From an uncultured Clostridia bacterium (GTDB lineage: Bacteria > Bacillota > Clostridia > Christensenellales > UBA1242): a stretch of 9,018 nucleotides of DNA. This document shows positions 5,489 to 9,018 of the stretch, piece by piece. Positions within the stretch are counted from its first letter, which is position 1. The number at the start of each line of letters is the position of its first letter. The position numbers and the translations under genes were made by a program. Location: assembly GCA_944381255.1 (NCBI GenBank), contig CALWKL010000098.1:1-9018 (forward strand), read 5' to 3'. Under the pieces are notes generated by a model. That model searched no databases. It was not told the DNA's origin and was given only the letters and a program-made list of their open reading frames with translations.

Positions 5489-6199
5489 ATGATTTACAAA
5501 AAAGAAAATGAAACGAGCTTTGCTCTAGGTGCCTTTGCGGTAAGAGAACTTCTAGAGCATAAAATTGAAACTGTGCGTAAAATTTATATAAGTAGAGATT
5601 TAAAACCTAGCATAGATATTGATTTTATTCTAAACCTTGCAAAGAGCAATGGTATTAGGATAGAAGATGGCACAAAAGTTATTGACCGCATCGGAGGGAA
5701 AGAAAATATATACATAATGGCGGAATTTTTTAAATATGAGTCCGTATGGGGAGAGGGAAATCAAATCGTACTATATAACCCTGCAGATATGGGGAATGTA
5801 GGCACGATTTTGCGTACTGCTCTTGGTTTTGGGTATCACAATATTGCCTTTATAAAACCTTGCGTTGATGTCTTTAACCCAAAAGTTATACGCGCCTCAC
5901 AAGGTGCCATTTTTAGCTTGAATATACGATTATATGAGAACTTTGACGAGTATTTGGAGGAAAATAAATCTATAAAAAAATATTTATTTATGCTAGATGG
6001 TGAAAATATTTTGCAAAGCACTCCAATTAGCAATGAACCTAAAGCTTTGGTTTTTGGAAACGAAGCGAGTGGCTTGCTTCCAGAAGTTCGTCAGTATGGG
6101 ATACCAGTTTTTATACGCCATTCCAAAGATATTGATTCGTTAAATTTATCGATTAGCATAGGAATAGCTATGTATCATTTTAGTCAAAAGTCTAGGTAA
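5489..6199 (+). CDS. TrmH/SpoU-family RNA 2'-O-methyltransferase
   Basis: This 236-residue SPOUT-class enzyme transfers methyl from S-adenosylmethionine to a ribose 2'-OH of tRNA or rRNA. The N-terminal part (about 1-85) resembles the substrate-binding domain of the family. The catalytic knot carries motif 1 NPADMGNVGTILRTA (97-111; Asn97, Gly102, Asn103 and Arg109 are typical), KVIRASQGAIF (132-142), motif 2 LVFGNEASGL (187-196; Glu192 is typical) and motif 3 DSLNLSISIGIAMYHF (216-231). All three are intact, so it should be active as a dimer. The RNA target (tRNA or 23S rRNA) cannot be told from the sequence. The start follows AAAGGAG. It is a single-gene unit, convergent with the 6242-6901 gene, and its terminator overlaps its stop codon. 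Confidence 0.92.
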   Translation: MIYKKENETSFALGAFAVRELLEHKIETVRKIYISRDLKPSIDIDFILNLAKSNGIRIEDGTKVIDRIGGKENIYIMAEFFKYESVWGEGNQIVLYNPADMGNVGTILRTALGFGYHNIAFIKPCVDVFNPKVIRASQGAIFSLNIRLYENFDEYLEENKSIKKYLFMLDGENILQSTPISNEPKALVFGNEASGLLPEVRQYGIPVFIRHSKDIDSLNLSISIGIAMYHFSQKSR

Positions 6200-6213
6200 C
6201 TAGTCTTTTTTTT
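6186..6213 (+). terminator. Terminator overlapping the trmH stop codon
   Basis: AAAAG-T-CTAG (6186-6195) pairs with CTAG-T-CTTTT (6200-6209) around a 4-nt loop, with one T/T mismatch, and runs into eight T (6206-6213). The stop codon TAA (6197-6199) lies in the loop. On the minus strand the tail is poor, so it serves mainly the plus-strand gene. Confidence 0.65.
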
Positions 6214-6241
6214 ATTTGTAAAATTCAAATTAAAACCTTTG

Positions 6242-6901
6242 TTAGTTGTTCTCATGCTCGTTATCAACTGATACTTTATCATCATTTTCTTTTGTGATAA
6301 CTGTTGATTTATTTCGCTGGGATATCGAGGAAGTATTATTCTTTGTTTTTTCTAACTCATCTAAATTTTGTGCAGAATTGTCTTGAGAATCACTTGAATT
6401 GTAAGAATCATTTTCATCAAAATCTGCTTCATTGCGTACGCCATAGTTCCATTTGCGGAAAAAGTGTAGCCAAACTTGCGCCACTACAAAAGCAATTATC
6501 GCTACACCAGCACCAACCGCATACCAACGCAAATATATAAAAAATATAATAGCCAATATCAATAAAAGAACTACACTACCGACGCTTAGAGTAACTATCC
6601 TACGAAAAGTGCGCTTTTTGCTAGATGTGATTTCGTTTGCAAGTGTTACTAGCATTGTCGCTTCGTGTTCTGCGCGCTTTTTTGCTTCTGCAATCTGTTG
6701 TTGTGTATCATTATCAGTGGGTAGTTTGGGGTTGTTATCATTTTCTGTTATAGTAGCGTCGAAAAAAGGAGGCTCTGCTTTATCTAAATTTGAATTTGTA
6801 TTCTTATCTAGAGCCTGGTAAACTTGCTCGTTGTTGTTGTTGGTATTTGTATCAATTTTAGTCTTATTTTCAATAGAAGTGGATAGTTGTTCTTTTTGCA
6901 T
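6242..6901 (-). CDS. Asn-rich two-helix membrane protein of unknown function
   Basis: I do not recognise this 219-residue protein. Residues 1-67 are low-complexity and rich in Asn, Thr, Asp and Gln (NTNTNNNN-like runs at 17-24). Residues 68-98 are charged and Ala/Glu-rich, suggesting a short coiled coil. Two hydrophobic segments follow (about 102-124 and 128-148). Residues 155-219 are acidic, Ser/Asn-rich and probably disordered. There is no signal peptide, so both tails are probably cytoplasmic with a tight hairpin in the membrane, though the reverse topology is not excluded. The start is supported by AAGAGG (6907-6912) five bases upstream and by a consensus promoter. It is convergent with the methyltransferase gene and is monocistronic. 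The disordered flanks may tether partners; this is conjecture. Confidence 0.8.
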   Translation of the reverse strand: MQKEQLSTSIENKTKIDTNTNNNNEQVYQALDKNTNSNLDKAEPPFFDATITENDNNPKLPTDNDTQQQIAEAKKRAEHEATMLVTLANEITSSKKRTFRRIVTLSVGSVVLLLILAIIFFIYLRWYAVGAGVAIIAFVVAQVWLHFFRKWNYGVRNEADFDENDSYNSSDSQDNSAQNLDELEKTKNNTSSISQRNKSTVITKENDDKVSVDNEHENN

Positions 6902-6925
6902 AAGAACCTCTTACAATTTTTTACT

Positions 6926-6954
6926 ATTATATTAGATGTGTTAAATTTAGTCAA
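6926..6954 (-). promoter_or_regulatory. Sigma-A promoter of the Asn-rich protein gene
   Basis: On the minus strand TTGACT (6949-6954) is followed after exactly 17 bp by a perfect TATAAT (6926-6931). The start would be near 6919, giving a leader of about 18 nt. Confidence 0.85.
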
Positions 6955-7078
6955 ATGAATTTAGGTAAATACTTGATTTTGACAAAATATTAGTTTATAT
7001 AAATATTTTATACTTTTTAATAAGGTTATGTGGGGAATTTTGAAGCTTAGGTTAATAATAGGAAATTAAAAGTTTAAA

Positions 7079-7114
7079 TAAAAAACTGCCATCAATTCAA
7101 TTATGATAGCAGTT
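7079..7114 (-). terminator. Terminator of tRNA-Gly
   Basis: An 11-bp stem with one wobble pair (AACTGCTATCA with TGATGGCAGTT on the minus strand; 7104-7114 and 7084-7094) has a 9-nt loop and runs into TTTTTTATTT. It begins six bases beyond the tRNA CCA end. Confidence 0.88.
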
Positions 7115-7120
7115 AAAAAA

Positions 7121-7194
7121 TGGAGCAAGTGAAGGGAATCGAACCCTCACAACAAGCTTGGGAAGCTTGTGTTCTGCCACTAAACTACACTTGC
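7121..7194 (-). tRNA. tRNA-Gly (anticodon CCC)
   Basis: The cloverleaf is complete: acceptor GCAAGTG/CACTTGC, D arm GTTT/GAAC, anticodon stem CAAGC/GCTTG with loop TTCCCAA, T arm GAGGG-TTCGATT-CCCTT with a terminal G-T pair, discriminator T and an encoded CCA (7121-7123). The anticodon CCC at 7160-7162 reads the glycine codon GGG. It has its own promoter and terminator. Confidence 0.97.
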
Positions 7195-7213
7195 AAATAT
7201 TTATTCTATACTC

Positions 7214-7230
7214 GATTTGCGTGGCAAATC
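7214..7230 (-). repeat. Hairpin in the tRNA-Gly leader
   Basis: GATTTGC-3 nt-GCAAATC forms a perfect 7-bp stem in the roughly 45-nt leader between the promoter and the mature tRNA-Gly 5' end. It could affect leader processing. It has no T-tract, so it is not a terminator. Confidence 0.5.
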
Positions 7231-7231
7231 A

Positions 7232-7255
7232 TTTGTATAACATATATTATACAAA
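7232..7255. promoter_or_regulatory. Operator-like dyad over the tRNA-Gly -10 box
   Basis: TTTGTATAA (7232-7240) and TTATACAAA (7247-7255) are perfect complements around six bases. The -10 box (7246-7251) lies inside the right arm, a position suited to a repressor. The AT-rich sequence also makes chance possible. No regulator gene is in view. Confidence 0.4.
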
Positions 7256-7275
7256 ATTTCAGTACTGTTTGTCAA
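7246..7275 (-). promoter_or_regulatory. Sigma-A promoter of tRNA-Gly
   Basis: On the minus strand a perfect TTGACA (7270-7275) is followed after 18 bp by a perfect TATAAT (7246-7251). Transcription would start near 7239, about 45 nt before the mature tRNA, compared with about 3 nt for the tRNA-Arg unit. Confidence 0.8.
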
Positions 7276-7410
7276 GCGAACTAGCGTATGTTTTGGGTTG
7301 AATGTTAGTATTGGTATTATGATTTAATTGTTAAATACAAACAATATTTAGTGGAGTAAATAAAAATAAAAAATTTGTAAAAATTAGGCGAAATTATTTG
7401 AATTGTTTCC

Positions 7411-7438
7411 TTGTTTTGTAGTAAAATAATATTATATT
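7411..7438 (+). promoter_or_regulatory. Candidate promoter of the B-repeat surface protein gene
   Basis: TTGTTT (7411-7416) and TATATT (7433-7438) are spaced 16 bp apart. The start near 7445 would coincide with the ribosome binding site. Other A/T hexamers nearby make the choice uncertain. Confidence 0.4.
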
Positions 7439-7456
7439 AAAATTAGGGAGAAGAAA

Positions 7457-9018
7457 GTGGTATACGATAAATACAAAAGTTTCAAGTTGTTTTTGATATT
7501 TTGTATAATCATATTGTTGAGTAGTGTGGTGGTAGGAGGGCTTTCTTTTGTGTCTTATGAGGGGAAAGAAAAGCCTGCAGATGCTGTTACTTGGTCTATA
7601 GTATCTGGCCCGCTATTTTATAATATTACCACTCCATATACTGGTAGGTATTCGGCGGCAAAGGCATGGACTTTGGAAAGTGGAGTGGCTGTGTCTTCGG
7701 GCAACAAAGGAATACATAATTCATATAGTTCTTTTTTGTTAACTGTGAATAACGCCGCTGTTAATGATACTTTGACTTTTTCATATATGGCATCTACTGA
7801 ATCCTCTGGTACTGATTACCTGATGTTTTATGCAAATGGTACTGCAATTAACGGCTTATCAAATATAGGCGGTAATTATACCTCATATACTACATACACT
7901 TATAAATTTACAAAAGCTGGAACGAATACTTTTGAATTTGTGTACAGAAAGGATGGTTCTGTAAACAGTAATAATGACTGCATAAAAATAAATAGTATTG
8001 TACTCAATACCAATAGGAAGGTTTCTTTTAACTCAAACGGAGGAACTGCTTGTAACGCTAAACACGGATCCCAACAAAGCGACGGAACATTTCTATATGG
8101 TACATTACCTACACCAACAAGAGATGGATATACATTTTTGGGGTGGTATAAGAGTAGTAGTTTTTCAGGAACTTATGTGAAACCTACGGATACTTTTACG
8201 GGGAATCATACCTTGTATGCAAAATGGCAGGCTAGTCGAGTAACCTTTCAAAGTAACGGTGGATTGAGTTGTGCTTCGCAAATAGGTGTATCCAACAGTA
8301 CGTATAGCGCTGTAACATATGGTTCTTTGCCAACTCCAACAAAGAGTGGTTACACTTTTTATGGCTGGTATAAAAATTCAAATTTGTCAGGGGAAAAGGT
8401 AAAGACTTCAGACTTAATTACTGGCAATCATACCCTATACGCAAAGTGGGGTACGGAAATTAATTTTAATTTCCAAGGGGGTACAGGTGGTACTACCACT
8501 ATAAATACTCCTGTAAATGAAATTATGGATGCTGTTACCTTGCCTACACTGTTAGGGTACACTTTTGCAGGGTATTATACCGAACCTTTGGGTAAGGGAG
8601 TACAATATTATGGCGATAGAGGACAGAGTACTCATATAAATGACTTGGTACAAGGTACTACACTTTATGCAAGTTGGCAATCTACAATTAATCTAGATTT
8701 ACAGGGTGGTACTGGAGATACTAGCCTAATAGCAATATATAATGACGATATGCCCGAATTATTAAAACCGGTGCGCTCTGGATATACTTTTGGTGGATAT
8801 TTTACAGGTAAAAATGGAACAGGTACTAGATATTATACCAATAGTATGTCTAGTGCTCATCTAAATGATTTGCCTAATGGGACTACATTATATGCTTATT
8901 GGATGATAAATTCTTATGTGCTATACTATAACCCTAATGGTGGTAGCGTAAGCAGTACAGAAACTTCAGTAACCTTTGGTGCAACTATTACACCGCCTAC
9001 ACCAACACGCTCTGGATA
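7457..9018 (+). CDS. InlB B-repeat (Listeria-Bacteroides repeat) surface protein, 3' truncated
   Basis: The frame runs open for 520 codons to the window edge. The start is GTG at 7457, five bases after an AGGGAGA site (7445-7451). An in-frame TAA at 7427-7429 rules out an earlier start and there is no ATG between. Residues 11-33 are a strongly hydrophobic signal or anchor segment after a Lys-containing N-terminus; cleavage after ADA (41-43) is possible. Residues 44-188 look like an all-beta domain, closing with YRKDGSVNSNNDC (163-175) and IKINSIVL. Four complete InlB B-type repeats follow (189-257, 262-331, 335-407, 411-482), plus a fifth beginning at about 488. Each has the NGG or QGG start, the GYTFxGWY/GYF core and the LYAxW end. 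The B-repeat is a beta-grasp-like module known from listerial internalin B and many surface proteins. Adhesion or binding outside the cell is likely but the ligand is unknown. Confidence 0.9.
   Translation, partial: MVYDKYKSFKLFLIFCIIILLSSVVVGGLSFVSYEGKEKPADAVTWSIVSGPLFYNITTPYTGRYSAAKAWTLESGVAVSSGNKGIHNSYSSFLLTVNNAAVNDTLTFSYMASTESSGTDYLMFYANGTAINGLSNIGGNYTSYTTYTYKFTKAGTNTFEFVYRKDGSVNSNNDCIKINSIVLNTNRKVSFNSNGGTACNAKHGSQQSDGTFLYGTLPTPTRDGYTFLGWYKSSSFSGTYVKPTDTFTGNHTLYAKWQASRVTFQSNGGLSCASQIGVSNSTYSAVTYGSLPTPTKSGYTFYGWYKNSNLSGEKVKTSDLITGNHTLYAKWGTEINFNFQGGTGGTTTINTPVNEIMDAVTLPTLLGYTFAGYYTEPLGKGVQYYGDRGQSTHINDLVQGTTLYASWQSTINLDLQGGTGDTSLIAIYNDDMPELLKPVRSGYTFGGYFTGKNGTGTRYYTNSMSSAHLNDLPNGTTLYAYWMINSYVLYYNPNGGSVSSTETSVTFGATITPPTPTRSG
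8021..9018 (+). repeat. Array of InlB B-type repeats (coding), two subtypes
   Basis: Repeat units of about 207-219 bp lie at 8021-8227, 8240-8449, 8459-8677 and 8687-8902, and a fifth begins at 8918. Units 1 and 2 share NGG, LPTPT, GYTFxGWYK and TGNHTLYAKW. Units 3 and 4 share QGGTG, GYTFxGY(Y/F), a tyrosine-containing insert (QYYGDR or RYYTNS), a HINDL/HLNDL motif and GTTLYAxW. Unit 5 opens with NPNGG and returns to the first subtype (PPTPTRSG). Confidence 0.88.

Noticed and set aside
6304..6821. Two overlapping plus-strand frames of 78 and 122 codons
   Set aside because: They are antisense to the 6242-6901 gene, which alone has a consensus promoter and ribosome binding site. Their compositions look like reversed low-complexity sequence.
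7998..8180. A 60-codon frame within the B-repeat gene
   Set aside because: It is an out-of-frame shadow of the long GTG-started gene at 7457-9018, which has clear protein repeats across the same bases.
1..9018. Possible alternative genetic code (TGA as Trp), because no gene here ends in TGA
   Set aside because: All tryptophans seen are TGG, and all frames have normal family lengths when TGA is read as stop. Nine genes are too few to read meaning into the absence of TGA stops in a low-GC genome.
1..9018. Mobile element, phage, CRISPR or defence system
   Set aside because: No transposase, integrase, toxin-antitoxin pair, nuclease or regular spaced repeat was seen. The two tRNA genes show no downstream repeat of their 3' ends that would mark an integrated element.

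Overview
The window is low-GC bacterial DNA with features typical of Firmicutes (Bacillota). These are AAGGAG-type ribosome binding sites, textbook sigma-A promoters (TTGACA/TATAAT with 16-18 bp spacers), U-tailed hairpin terminators, tRNA genes that encode their 3' CCA, and DegV, SpoU/TrmH and InlB B-repeat proteins. All nine visible stop codons are TAA (7) or TAG (2). I cannot name the species. The mix of zinc-ribbon membrane proteins and B-repeat surface proteins fits a host-associated, Clostridia-like lineage, but that is inference.

Layout. 1-332: the tail of an unidentified plus-strand gene and its terminator. 341-1306: two minus-strand paralogues, each a small zinc-ribbon membrane protein with its own promoter and terminator. 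1307-1671: AT-rich spacer. 1672-2327: a minus-strand HAD-superfamily nucleotidase-like gene. 2328-2965: about 640 bp of AT-rich DNA without a recognisable gene, but with an 11-bp tandem repeat, an extended -10 promoter and several dyads. 2966-3113: a complete tRNA-Arg(CCG) unit. 3277-3987: a six-helix DUF308/HdeD-like membrane protein, ending at a terminator shared with the convergent dut. 4017-5291: a minus-strand degV-dut operon, with dut's ribosome binding site overlapping the degV stop. 5422-6213: a TrmH-family RNA methyltransferase. 6242-6954: an Asn-rich two-helix membrane protein of unknown function. 7079-7275: a tRNA-Gly(CCC) unit with a dyad over its promoter. 7411-9018: the start of a large surface protein. 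It opens with GTG, has an N-terminal membrane segment and a beta-rich domain, and carries four complete InlB B-type repeats plus part of a fifth, running off the window.

Most genes appear to be single transcription units with their own promoter and terminator. The one clear operon is degV-dut. Housekeeping functions (dUTP hydrolysis, RNA methylation, tRNAs, nucleotidase) are interleaved with envelope proteins (zinc-ribbon pair, DUF308 protein, Asn-rich protein, B-repeat protein). I see no phage, transposon, CRISPR or defence-system signature. The points most worth a second look are the structured region at 2364-2530, the dyad over the tRNA-Gly promoter, the two repeat subtypes in the surface protein, and the zinc-ribbon pair.
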